A model generated the notes under the pieces. The model was not told the origin of the DNA, did not search any database, and was given only the letters and a program-made list of their open reading frames with translations. Shown here one piece after another: positions 24,111 through 34,981 of a stretch of DNA of 64,000 nt (position 1 is the stretch's first letter; the number at the start of each line of letters is the position of its first letter). A program made the translations under genes and the position numbers. The stretch comes from Gnetum montanum. Its lineage: Eukaryota > Streptophyta > Gnetopsida > Gnetales > Gnetaceae. The stretch spans positions 107,679-171,678 of the forward strand of contig MNCI01009432.1 in assembly GCA_015680685.1 (NCBI GenBank). The letters run 5' to 3'.

Positions 24111-24299
24111 TACTTAAGGCAAAGGATATAAAAATCATGAAAGTAAAGAAAAAAATCAAGCTAATATCTTTAGGAGGTAATTATAATGCTTTCAAAATTA
24201 AGGAATTTTCTGAATTAAATTCTTATGCATTTATGAAAGATGTGAATAGATGAGATCATCCATTAAAAATATTGTTGTTCTGAATTTTGGCTAGTTTTT

Positions 24300-24500
24300 T
24301 ATTTCAATGAGGAAACCATTCATATTCTAATTAATGGAGGAGCTACAAAAAATATAATTTCTTCTATAATAGTTACTAGAATGGATTCAGTAACAAACCC
24401 TCATCCTATTCCCTACAAGATATAATAGTTGTTAAGGGATGTTTTTAAAGAGGTGAGAGAGTAATGTGTCTTAAAATTTAAAATTAGAAGTTATCATAAT
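24300..24500 (+). pseudogene. Retropepsin of Gypsy D
   Basis: 'ILINGGATKNII' at about 24324-24360 corresponds to the aspartic protease active site (I-D-G/S-G-A-T). The catalytic Asp reads Asn here (GAT to AAT), so it would be inactive. The rest of the domain is too decayed to follow. Confidence 0.55.
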
Positions 24501-24949
24501 GTTAAGAGATGTGATGTACTAACAATTGATTTTGTTAATGTAATTCTTAAAAGACCTTTTAATTTTAATAACATTGCTTAATTTTATGGAGCAAGAAATG
24601 TATGGAGTGTAGCAAGGCCTTATGGAATCCATGAGTTTATTCCTATGATAATTGAATAAGTGAGGAAGCAAAGCTTAATTAATTCTTCCTTAATTCTTCT
24701 AAGAGATAGAGAATATATTAAGAAACATGATGTGATTAGTGTTGGTTTTGCGGTTTTATCAATTGTTTCTTCTAATCATAATGTTATGTAGCTAGAACTT
24801 TCAACAAGTGTGCTTGGCTTGAAGTAGCAATTTTTCAAGATCTTTGAAGGGAAATTTGAAGGATTTTCACTAATGAAAATTTTTTAGCATCACATTAATT
24901 CTATCCCTAGTGCTAATATTCCAAATAAGAGAGCATACTAGATGGTACT

Positions 24950-26190
24950 AAATTTGTGAGTGAAGAAGAGTTATTTGTAAATGGCTTTATGAGGAAATTC
25001 ATTTTATCTTGTGCAATTCTAGTAGTGCTTATGCTAAAAAAGGACAGTGATGAATGGATAATGTACATTGATTCAAGGGCTATGAATAGGATAATAATGA
25101 GGTACAGGTTTTTTATTCTAAGGATGAGCAATATCCTTGATGTCCTTATTAATGTAGAGGCTTTTAGGAAAACTAATTTAAACTATGGATACCATAAAAT
25201 TTAGATCAAGCCTAGTGATGAATGAAAGATAGTTTTTGAAACATTTAATGGATTGTTTAAGTGGTTGGTGATGCCATTTGGCATACAACTATATCTTATA
25301 CATTTATGAGTTTGATGCATGTTGTTCACAAGGATTTGATTAGAAATTTTTGTATTGTTTTCTTTGATGATATTTTTGTATGCAACTCTAACAAGAATAA
25401 GCACTTGGATTACTTCAGAAGAGTGTGTTTTAAAAAGGCACATTTGGTAATCAATGTCAAGAAGATTCATTTCTTCAAGAAGAAGATAATTATTTAGGAC
25501 ATATGATTTCTAGAAATTAAATTTAGATACAAGTTACCATGGTAAGGAATATTAGAAATTAGATTAATTATAAAATTTTTGAAAAGGGAAGATCATATCT
25601 TAGTTTAGGAAGTTTTTATAGAAGATTCATAAAAAATTTCAATGATATATTTTATCCTATGTTTGCTTTGCTAAAGAAGAATTAATATTTTAGGTGAGGT
25701 GATAAAACCCAAAGGATCTTTAACTTGTTAAAAGAAAAAATCACTAGTGAACTAGTGCCTGCAATACCAAGTTTTAAGAGTTTTTAGGTGGAGATGGATG
25801 CAAGTTGACTTAACATTAGAGAGGTGCTTTCACAAGAATGAAGACCTATTACTTTCTTTTCATAAAAATTAAATGAGTCAAGAAATAAATATATCATATA
25901 TGAGAAGGAGTTCTACACTATTCTTTAAGCAATCAATCATTAAAGGCATTTTTTTTCTCAATAAGTTCACTTTGATGACTAACCACTAAGCACTTTAGTT
26001 TCTCAATTTTCAAAAGATGTTGAATGCTAAACACATGAAATGGTTGATATAATTTTAGGAGTTCAATTCTTTACTTAAGCACAAGAGTGGGAAAGCCAAT
26101 GTGGTAGTTGATGCATTGTCTAGGATTCATGTGGTGAATTCTAGTATGCCTCATGTGGAAGATATGAATGATTTTGTTGATTTTCATGAA
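24950..26190 (+). pseudogene. Reverse transcriptase and RNase H of Gypsy D
   Basis: RT: 'LVVLMLKKDSDEWIMYIDSR' region (25016-25080), 'LNYGYHKIQI' (25180-25210, after a TAG), 'EWLVMPFGI' type motif at 25260-25290, a frameshift, then 'CIVFFDDIFV' at 25350-25385, the YxDD box with both Asp kept. RNase H: 'EMDAS' near 25792, 'YEKEFYTILQAINH', 'TNHQALQFLNFQK' and 'HKSGKANVVVDALSRI' near 26080-26135, with stops where Gln is expected. This is the Ty3/Gypsy RT-RNase H of plants. Loss of frame makes it dead even though the FFDD box survives. Confidence 0.8.
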
Positions 26191-26329
26191 CATGATTCAG
26201 ATTTTGGGTAGGTCTGAAGAAACCTCAAGGAACCATCATTAAGTAGGATAGACCAATGAAGAAACTATTATTTTCAAGATGAATTTTTATTCAAGAATAG
26301 GAAGGTATGTATTTTCATTTTTGATTTTA

Positions 26330-27620
26330 GAGGAAAATGTTTGGTTGAAAAGAAATGTAGTGGCATGATAGGTCACATGGATAGAGATAGGACATTAGAA
26401 CTTGGGGGTAGGCACTATTTCTAGCCTAGAATGGCATTATAAGTCTTCAAATTTGTGAATTTTTTTAACATTTGAGTAATTTAAAGAAGGTACATGAGTG
26501 AGTAGACATTATACATCTTTGTCAATTTCCAATGGTCCATGGGAAAGAGTGTCAATGAACTTTATAAGTGAGATTTCAAAGAATAAAAGTGGAAATGACG
26601 ATATTTTTGTTGTGGTGGATAGATTATCCAATATGGTGCACTTAATTTGATGTAAAAATGTAATTGATGCATCTCATGTTGCAAATTTGTTTTTCTAGCA
26701 TGTTGTGAAGTTGCATGGGATTCCTTTAAATATTGTTAGTGATAGAGACTCCATGTTTACTAGTCATTTTTGAAGATCTATATCAAAAATTTTAGCAACA
26801 AAGTTAAATTTTTATATTGCATATCATCCACAATATAATGGTGAAAATAAATAAATTAATAAAACTTTAGTAGATATTTCGAGGTATTTGTATGATGGAT
26901 AATCTAATAGGTAAAAAAATTTATTCTATCATGATGAATTTTTCTACAATAATTCCTTACATTTTACTATTGGGAAAATTCAACTTGATATGAATTATGG
27001 TTCTATTCTAATGATGGTGGACAATCTTAAGAGCTTTTATGAAGAATCTTAATTTAGTGTTAATTTTGTGCAAGAGATGAAGGCTCTTCATGCTCAAGTG
27101 AAGGCAAACCTTGAGAAGAAGGCTAAAGAAAGAGTTCTTAAGAGGAATAAGAAAAAGAGGAAGCTCAAATTTGAAGTTGGTGATCATGTTTAGTTGTCCT
27201 TTAAAAATAAAAGGTTGAAAGGTATCAACTTATCAAATTTAAAACTCAAAAATATAGATTCTTTTAAGATAAACATCAAAATTAATGCTAATGCTTTTGA
27301 AATTGACTTACTAAATGATATGGGGATGTATTTTGTTTTTGATGTTACAAATCTTGTGCATTACTAGGGGCCATTATATGGTAAGATCTCACAAGGTAGC
27401 ATTAATGAGTTAAAGGGGGCTATTAAAAAGTTCAAATCTTCAATGGAAAGGAAGGTAAATATACTTAAGATGAAAGAAGCTTCCAGAACTCATGAAGTGA
27501 AGAGATATAAGTACTTGATCCACTAGGAGGATCGAACTGATGAAGTTGTACGAATTCATAAGACCAAACTTATTAAGTACGAATCAATTCTACCCCTACT
27601 CCCTCATTCACCTAATTTCA
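26330..27620 (+). pseudogene. Integrase of Gypsy D
   Basis: N-terminal zinc-binding part: 'GHMDRDRTLELGGRHYF' near 26370-26420. Catalytic core: 'DIFVVVDRLSNMVHLI' (26598-26650, first Asp), 'IPLNIVSDRDSMFTSHF' (26720-26772, second Asp). At 26833-26860 'YNGENK*IN' places Lys where the third catalytic residue, Glu, belongs. The C-terminal part continues through 'EVGDHV' (27173-27190) to 'RYKYLIHQEDRTDEVV', which may be a remnant chromodomain-like tail (weak). Confidence 0.75.
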
Positions 27621-27626
27621 CTTTTT

Positions 27627-27644
27627 GAAGGATGGGAGAGCCTT
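27627..27644 (+). other. Polypurine tract of Gypsy D
   Basis: GAAGGATGGGAGAGCCTT immediately precedes the TGTATGG start of the 3' LTR. Confidence 0.65.
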
Positions 27645-28553
27645 TGTATGGACACCTCTTCTAAGCTCCTTTTTCATCCCTGAAACTAATTGATTATAGA
27701 TTTTGTGAAGATAGAAATTTTTTTTAGTAATTAGAGAGATTTCTTGGTTAAGAGATAGATATGTATAGGAGACATCCCATGTAGCTAGAAGATGTCTTGT
27801 AGGATCAACAGATGTCTTGTCCTCACTAGAGGCATCTCTAGGAAGATGTCTCTCCTAAATAGGTGACATCTTTGCAGAGATGTTCTGCCCAAAAAGGAGA
27901 CATCTAATCCCAATAAGAGACATCTTACACGAACAATAGGCGTTCTATCTAAGAGTTAGAGTTAACAGAAAGATGTCTAATCAAGCTTGTAAACATTCCA
28001 TATGACCAAGGAAATTTTCAAATTAGTAGTTCCAACTTGGAAAATAGCTAAGAAAGATGGAATCAAGATGAAAATATCTAAGAATCTCTATGTTGCACAA
28101 GAAAGATTTCCCAAGGATTTTTATGTTGTAATTCATAAATATTATTTTGTATTTTATGTTTTGTTACATGACTATAACATGAGAGTTTTGAAGAGAGATT
28201 GTCAAACAGTTCTGTGTTCATCTCTTGATCATTTATGAGCTTTGGCTATTATTACTCTTGTGTATGTGGATCTCAAACCCATGTTGTGTAATAAGAAATC
28301 TAAACTAATTGTACCTTACATTGAGATTAATCATTGTGTGATTATAGAGCCTCATGCTTTGTAATATCATTGAGTGTGTGAATGATTGTTGATATTTTTG
28401 AGTTGTGGAACCACTGTAATTGTAATCTTATTTAAATTAAATAAATATAACTAGTTTTATTGTTTTCTAGCAATTTAATTATTTTCATAGATTCTGGATT
28501 CATTGTACATTTGAAGGATTAAAGAAAAATAAAGTCATCTTGCTCTAGATTCA
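27645..28553 (+). repeat. 3' LTR of Gypsy D
   Basis: Collinear with 22000-22903, including the AGATGTCT/AGACATCT cluster (27730-28000). The TG start reads TGTATGGACACC against TGTAGAAACATC. The last bases are ATTCA where the 5' LTR has CAT, so the end is uncertain by a few bases. Confidence 0.75.
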
Positions 28554-28739
28554 ATTTTTGTACTTAGGGTAGATAAATTATAATTTTAATCTTTTTAACA
28601 TTTTAGTATTTCAATAATATATTGAACATGGCCTCTCAAAAATTGTCACCATATGCCTCAATCACATATAACCATTAAAATTATCCCACATAAGTATGAT
28701 TAGAAAAATAGTAACCAATGATCTATTTCCTGCATCTAA

Positions 28740-30006
28740 ATATCCATGCTAGCTTGGTTCAAGGAACTTGACTAGGTTGAATGTGAATGCTTGTGATCTA
28801 TATGTTTGGATGTAGAATCTACTTTGCAACTCATCAAAAGCTAAGTTTTGATGTCCTAAGCGTCATTACATTTTTTGTCAAAAATATTAGAGAAGATAGA
28901 AAAGATATATTCTTAGAAGGTATTGTATGTTTATGTAGAAAGTATTTTAGCATATTTTGTATAACTTAGAAAGATAGATGAATATAAAAAATACATTTGG
29001 CTAAAATTCCATTTTCAACAAAGATGTACATTCCTTGACATTTCTCATTTTTCTCCTAAAAATGCTACTTTGTACAATAGGGTAGTTCTTTCTAGAATTT
29101 AGAAACAAATATTCTGAATTTTAGAACTAAAGGGGTTGTTTTAATCTATGGTGATTTTAATGCTTGAGTAGGATATTTGAAAATAGAAATTATTCAATGA
29201 AAAAATGCTAATAGTAACCTAAACATTATTTCTAATTAGATTTGGGCTAGATGCTCTAAAGATAATTAGATTAATAGAATGAAATATCATTTCTTAGAAT
29301 GGACTAAGACTTTATGTATACTCATTTGTCATGATTTATTTCAATTTCTAAGATCTATAACTTTCACTATTACAAGACATTAAGATACTTCTTATATTAA
29401 TTTATCATTTTTCTCTTATGACAATCTAAAGTACAATAAAGAGTTTATTATCGAAGGTAAAATAGTGAATACTTATCATTTTTTNAGATCAAAGATAAAT
29501 ATAAGGAGATAGTATAATAGCAATGAATCTTTAAACATATTTTTAAAAATTTGGACAAAATTTTCATTAAGATAGGTAAACATCATAAACATCATGCTCA
29601 ACAAGATTGGTTTGATGATGAATATGTGTAATCTAAAAGGAATATTAAAATTTCTATTGTTTATAAAAAGTAAATTTTGATTTAGTAGTATAAATGCTTA
29701 ATTAGAAATAAAAAATATTTTTTCTTAGAAATCAACAAGAATATTTTACATACATGATGAAAAAGAAGCTTTAAAAGTGTTATAAGTCTTTTCAATATAA
29801 AACATCCCCATCACTTAATCCTTTTTATATGATATATATATTTTCTATAATAAAACTATTTTAGAGGGAGGATGATAGTTGTTACCTTAATCATGCTCAA
29901 GCATCCATCCATTTCATCCTAGATGAGGAAAAAGATGACATTAGAAAATTAGCAATTGTTAAAGCTATGGATTTTGATGGTTCCTATGTTGAATAACTTA
30001 AATAGG
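28740..30006 (+). pseudogene. LINE A, endonuclease and linker part
   Basis: An apurinic-type endonuclease (EEP) segment is clear at 29130-29460: 'GVVLIYGDFNA' (Gly-Asp-Phe-Asn-Ala box), then 'RCSKDNQINRM', 'HFLEWTKTLCILIC' and 'TFTITRHQDTSYIN' where LINE endonucleases have the Ser-x-x-Asp-Tyr end. A linker with 'QDWFDDEYVQSKRN' near 29605-29645 (family pattern: W-F-D/N) leads toward the RT. The RT lies beyond an inserted LTR, from 30985. A single N sits at 29485. Confidence 0.65.
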
Positions 30007-30966
30007 TAGTGCAAGGGTTACATCACAATATATCCCAATAGAACCCAATCCACAGCTTCCAAGTAGATCTAGCTTAGAAAATAATAACAACACAACATAA
30101 TAGAGAAAAATCTCTTTATATTAAGAAAATCCTCAAAATACATAGAAAACACATCAAAGATGAGGAGCCAAGCTCAAATCACAACTCTCCCAAGGATCTT
30201 AGAGCTCATACTTGTTCTCTCTTAATACTTAATGGAGTCCAAGTTTAAGACAAGACACTTATAAGAGATTCTCCTAACCTTTTACAAGTGCTCTACCTTA
30301 CCTCTCACTCAAATTCCTTGGACAAGCTCTCCTCCCTCAGCTCTCACAAGATTTGTCTCCTTACTCATTGTTAGAGTTATGCTCTTTCTTTCCCTAACAA
30401 TGGAGAATTACATCAATATTTATATGCAACCAAAAGATAAAAATCCTAGAAACTTTTTCTTAACTCAACTTGAGATTCTTTAGATGTTTTCCAAGTATTC
30501 TCACCTTCTCCCCCGCAATTCCATCATGCTTAGTTATTTTTCCAAATTGGAAGGGATCATAGAGATTTTTCCCTGATCAACTTAGACATCTTTAGTTTTA
30601 CTTAGATGTATACTATGAAAGCTTTACTTTCAAGTGAGACATATACTATTTTTTGTAGAGATCTACTCTAGTCTATAGACATCTATACTTTAGGTTAGAT
30701 GTCTAAGGTGAGATGACTATCTTTATGGGTAGACGTCTATCCTAACAGTGAAAAAAATACAAATGCTCATTTTGATGCTTGGAACCTTTGACTACCTCCA
30801 AAAAAGTCTCCATAGATGCTAGAACCCCCTAAACTCATCCAAATGAGCAAAAAAAAAAACACCCCAAAACATGACAAAAAATCTAAGAATCATCCTCAAT
30901 CAAATAAAAACAAAAAGACACATAACAAGTAGGGTAGAACAAGTGGATCGAAAGAGGTGTTCCTAC
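30007..30966 (-). repeat. Solo LTR related to Gypsy D, inserted in LINE A
   Basis: Read on the minus strand it begins TGTAGGAACACCTCTTTCGA, matching the Gypsy D LTR start (TGTAGAAACATCTCTTTTGA), and carries the same AGATGT/AGACATCT cluster (30590-30740). The 3' half differs from D, so it is a related family rather than the same one. A TATA-like TATAAATATT lies near 30414-30424 (minus). LINE coding resumes directly after it. The flanks AATAGGTAG (left) and AATAGGCTAG (right) are near-identical. Confidence 0.6.
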
Positions 30967-30984
30967 ATCAATAGGCTAGAGCTA

Positions 30985-31780
30985 CTATTCAAAACGAAAT
31001 CTATTAAATATTAATAGAGTGATTGAGTTTATCATGGATTACTGGTGGAAGATTAGTAAGAAAATATTTCTACATAAGACAAATGATAAGAAAAATTTGA
31101 ACAACTCTCAAATGATATTTATAAGCAATATCCTTATCAACTTATTAGGTACTATTCTTGAAATAAGATTAGGTACTTGGAAAGAAATCTATAATATTAG
31201 AGCAACTTTCCAAGTAGATTTTAGGAAAAGCATTCTACTATTGATCATCTAGGTACTCTTAAATATTGTATGAAAGTTGCAAAGAAATCAACAAAATTAT
31301 ATTTATTTGTTTTATTAATTTTTCTAAAACATATAACTCAATTATTCAATAAAGGTTATTGAAACAACTTAATCAATAAGGCATTCTTACAAACTGAGTA
31401 GCAGCAACTCAAAAGATTTATGAGAAAGTCATCATTGAGTGTAAAGATAATATCTTAGATGATAAATTTCACTTTTAGAGTAAAATTGGAGTGAAGAAAG
31501 GTAATTATTTACCTTTAATTATTTTCAATGTCATTATTAATGAATTACAAGAGTAGTTATATAGAGATGATCAAAAGTATGTATTAATATAGGATCTTAA
31601 GCAATAAATCTAATTTTTTACATAAATAATATTATATTAATCTTTACATCTATATCAATTAGGAAAAATATGTTGAAGTTTTAGGAGATTTTTATATTTC
31701 ATTTGGTTCAAAATTCAAAATGGAAAAAACTAAAATGATGATACCAAGAATGAGAAATGTTAATTACATATTTAGTTTCA
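30985..31780 (+). pseudogene. LINE A, reverse transcriptase part
   Basis: Motifs in order: 'KHSTIDHLGTLKYCMKVAKK' (31225-31285), 'LYICFINFSKTYNSI' near 31297-31345 (pattern CFxDFxKAFDS), 'QKIYEKVII', 'SKIGVKKGNYLPLIIFNVII' near 31482-31540 (pattern GVxQGxxLSPxLFNxxI), 'INNIIL' near 31625-31645 in place of ADDI, and 'KFKMEKTKMMI' near 31715-31745. The catalytic Asp pair is lost. The pattern differs from plant L1 and from the two RTE copies here; it resembles the Jockey/CR1-like layout. The clade call is tentative. Confidence 0.6.
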
Positions 31781-32510
31781 TATTATTGAATGATTTTAAT
31801 TTTATTTTTTACTTTTTCATTTATTTTTCTTAGTCTTCTACAATTCCATAATAATCTTCTTTCTTTAATATCATTTTATTGATGTACCATTTCAAATTAT
31901 ATGTGTAATTCATGTAATAAATTCAAAATAGAACTCAACCATCATATATTGAATAATGTTTAGAATAAGAAAAAGGAATAAGAATATTTGAGAATGAGAA
32001 ACATGTTTTCCTTCCTTATTATATGACTAAACATTTGAAATAAAAACATAGTCTTTTCAATACAATTTATATGATTTTTCTGTATTGCATATGGTGATGG
32101 TTAGTCATTTTGTTGAGTCAATTATTATTCTTCATAATATGACTATATTAATAGTTCAATATATCCTTTTGGTTTAAGAATGTAATAAAATATCCAACTT
32201 TCACGAATAAAATTTGGAGTCTCTCACAAGAATTTGGGATGAACATTTATCTTTCTATAACTATCTTTGTACTTTGGCATAGCTAGAAACACCCAATATT
32301 CTACCTTATGAATAAGATAGTTATACATTAATTTGAAGAAGAGTTAGCTCCTCTTCTTCTGCTTAACTAATGATCCCATACTATTCTTCATCTAATCACC
32401 CTACTCAGTTTGAACCCATTCATTATATCCACACATTAACCCATTTGTTATAGCTTTACAATTTATTAATACTTTAATTAGGATTATTACAACTTTTACA
32501 CAATTACATG
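31781..32510. other. No gene seen
   Basis: AT-rich spacer between LINE A and the tail of LINE C. No motif or repeat recognised. Confidence 0.5.
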
Positions 32511-33425
32511 ATCATCATCATCATCATTCTAGTCTTATTCAAATAAAATAGAATAAGCTACATGAGTTCTTTTTCCCATTCACCTCTATGAAGATCTAGA
32601 TCTTTATTCATTTGAAATTTCTTCAAATCATATTCAATCATTTTTTTCCGTATCTTTTTTAATCTTCCTTTTAATGGCTTTTGTAAAATAGCGATGTAGC
32701 AACATTATTTCTATATGTTTGCTATTTAATCTTCTTTTTGCATGTCCAAATCATCTAAGACATCATTTCTATAACTTATTATAATAAAAGTCATTCCAAG
32801 CCTTCCTATGATGTTTTTATTACACAATTTATCTCTTTTTGTAACATTTAATATCTATCTAACCATTCATGTTTTTGCTACATTAATATGTTATTTATAA
32901 CACGTTTTGGTATTTCCCAATATTCAACATCATATAAGATAGTAGGCTTGAATATTCTCTTATAAGATTTTTCCTCTAGTTTTATTGGGATTCTTCTATC
33001 AAATAAAATCTTACTAGCCTATCATCATTTTGACCATCTTGTCTCAATATTATTTCTTATATTTTTATCATTTACATCATTTAATTATTGTATTGATCCT
33101 AAGTAGCAAAACTATTCATAGTAAGGGACTTTTTGGCCTTAAATTGTCACTTCCAGTTACCACTATTTATTTTTTAATAAAACTACATTTTATATATTCT
33201 ATATTACTTCTATTAAATTTTAAGACTTTTAATTCTAGAACATATTTTCGCTTTTCCATTTTAGAAGCAATATTTTCTTGAGTTATGTCCACCAACGTAA
33301 TATCATTTGAAAATAGGATACATCAAGCGATTTTATTTTGCATTTTCTTTGTTAATTCATCTATAACAATAGCAAATAAGTATGGTCTCAATGAAAACCC
33401 TTGATATAGACCTATTGTGACTAAA
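32511..33425 (-). pseudogene. RTE-type LINE C, 5'-truncated 3' half of RT
   Basis: On the minus strand it starts inside the RT at the 'LxQGxSLxPYLFA' box (33395-33425), then 'DELTKKMQNKIA', 'CILFSNDITLVD' (33290-33330) where the catalytic FADD reads FSND, and 'KYVLELKVLKFNRSN'. It ends in an (ATG)n tail at 32511-32528, the usual 3' end of plant RTE elements and the same as LINE B. It is cut at its 5' side by the inverted-repeat element at 33431. The rest of the LINE is not found beyond that element, so it was probably 5'-truncated already. Confidence 0.7.
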
Positions 33426-33430
33426 ACTAG

Positions 33431-34981
33431 CTTAGTTATATATATTTATAATATATATTTATAAATTGGCCGATAGAATCTTATAAGATTACAAGTAAAA
33501 AGTTCTTTGAGTAAAATATTTCACGACTTCTGGACGAAGAACAAGATTTAAAAACCCAAATTTTCATGCCTGGCGAAGAACAAGAGTTCTGTACCTTATT
33601 TTTCCTAAGAATGGTTTTCTGATAAAAAAAATTCCATGAATTAGTATATGCTCTCACCATTGGCCGAATTTATGCTCTCACTCTCAACAAATTCGGCCGA
33701 GGGTGAGAGCATACACTAATGTCGAGCCTGCGCTAAAATAGTAGCGTAGAAAAAAGAAAGGTTGCTAAATTCAAGCTCTCACACAATGTCGGACGTTACG
33801 GTGCTTGCTGAAGTTTGAGATCTCTGATTTTGTAGTTTCCATTAACATCCATTGTCATGTTTCCATGTTCAGGCATTCGGTCCTTAGATGAACTCATAAG
33901 TTGGGTCCTATATCATAGTTGCTGTTCTTAGGCAGTATCGGACATTTTCTTACCACCATAAACACACAAAATTCAAAGCACCGATTTCACGCAAATCCTC
34001 GCAGATAAAATTAAACCAACCACTGTAATTCCCTCAAAACTTTTAAAAAAGAAAAAAGCTCCGTTCATAATAGTTGAGGGTCGTTGATCGCATAAAAGCT
34101 TTGATATTTTTTGATGGCATCCATGCTTATTCATAAGAGCCATGAATATTCCCAGGGAATTGCTGTTTTTCTTCAGTGAAACGTTGCTGTAAGTTATATG
34201 CATAATACACCATGTTAACCTTGTTCCGGCCACCCAACAATAACATATGCTTTTCACACAAACGTGGAATCAGGTTAAGACTTTTTGCTTATTTTCTTGG
34301 GCCTTAAGCATAAGGACTTTAGGAATTTTAGGCCCTGGTGGCCCTTCACATTTTGGATCGCGTGTCCCCCTCAGCCTCCGCCTCCTGTTTCGATCCCGTT
34401 CTGCGTCCTGATCAGCGCGTCGTTTCTATATTCGGCCACAATGCTGGATCTGCTTTTGTGCAGAACTTGAGCCCTCCTCCTCTCTACACAGAACTCGAGC
34501 CCTCCTCCTAAACTGTGCAACATCGTGACATGGCTGCCAAAAGATCCTGCAGCAGAGCAAAAACTGTCGTTATTCACAAAGTTGCGTTACCAAAATAGTG
34601 TATCTGGAATTTTACACGTCAACGTTATTCACAAAGTTGCGTTACTGAAATGGGCCGTGGAAAAGTAACGCTGTTACCTTCACGCACAAAATATTAGCGT
34701 TACCGATTTCTCACAGGTAATGGCCTATCGGCCAACAAAAAATAAAGGTGATTCCATAAGCTATTTTAACTTTAGTAATAGCTTCTTCGTACATATTCTA
34801 AATCACTTTAATATATTTATTATGTATATGATTTCACAATTGGATTTTCAACTTTTTAGCCAAGAGTTTAATTGCCAATTGTAGATTGGTAACACTAAAT
34901 AATATTTTATCGATAACTTTCCATGTTATAGATTATGCTCTCAGCTAAATTATAGATATATATTATAAATATATAACTAAG
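33431..34981. mobile_element. Inverted-repeat (DNA-transposon-like) element, CpG-containing
   Basis: Terminal inverted repeats of about 41 bp (33431-33471 and 34941-34981), starting CTTAGTTATATA and AT-rich. An inner perfect 11-bp pair, TTGGCCGATAG, lies at 33466-33476 and 34725-34735. The 1.27 kb between the inner pair is visibly richer in G+C and in CpG than its surroundings, so it is younger or differently methylated. It contains a hairpin (33640-33720), a repeated 22-mer (34569-34590 and 34624-34645) and a 21-bp duplication (34461-34481 and 34489-34509). No transposase motif was recognised. No target duplication is evident. A non-autonomous element is the best reading; a captured gene fragment is possible. 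Confidence 0.55.
33640..33720. repeat. Strong inverted repeat (hairpin)
   Basis: Arms 33640-33671 and 33689-33720 are 32 nt each with three mismatches, separated by a 17-nt loop. The arms contain GGCCGAATTT and ATGCTCTCAC, related to the end sequences of the surrounding element. Confidence 0.85.

Larger units (their letters stand above)
22000..28553 (+). mobile_element. Ty3/Gypsy retrotransposon D, complete but inactive
   Basis: LTRs at 22000-22903 and 27645-28553, Met-type PBS, gag, protease, RT, RNase H, integrase and polypurine tract in canonical Gypsy order (RT before INT). All coding parts carry stops and some frameshifts. The bases next to the LTRs (TCTAG left, ATTTT right) do not form a clear duplication. 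Decay makes chromovirus assignment uncertain, although a C-terminal extension follows the integrase. Confidence 0.85.

Noticed and set aside
21995-28560. Target-site duplication for Gypsy D
   Set aside because: TCTAG on the left has no match directly after the chosen right LTR end. The TCTAG near 28545 is part of the LTR in both copies.
33973-34577. Two minus-strand ORFs (94 and 68 codons) in the CpG-containing element
   Set aside because: No family motif. The second overlaps a 21-bp duplication. Kept only as a possible captured fragment.
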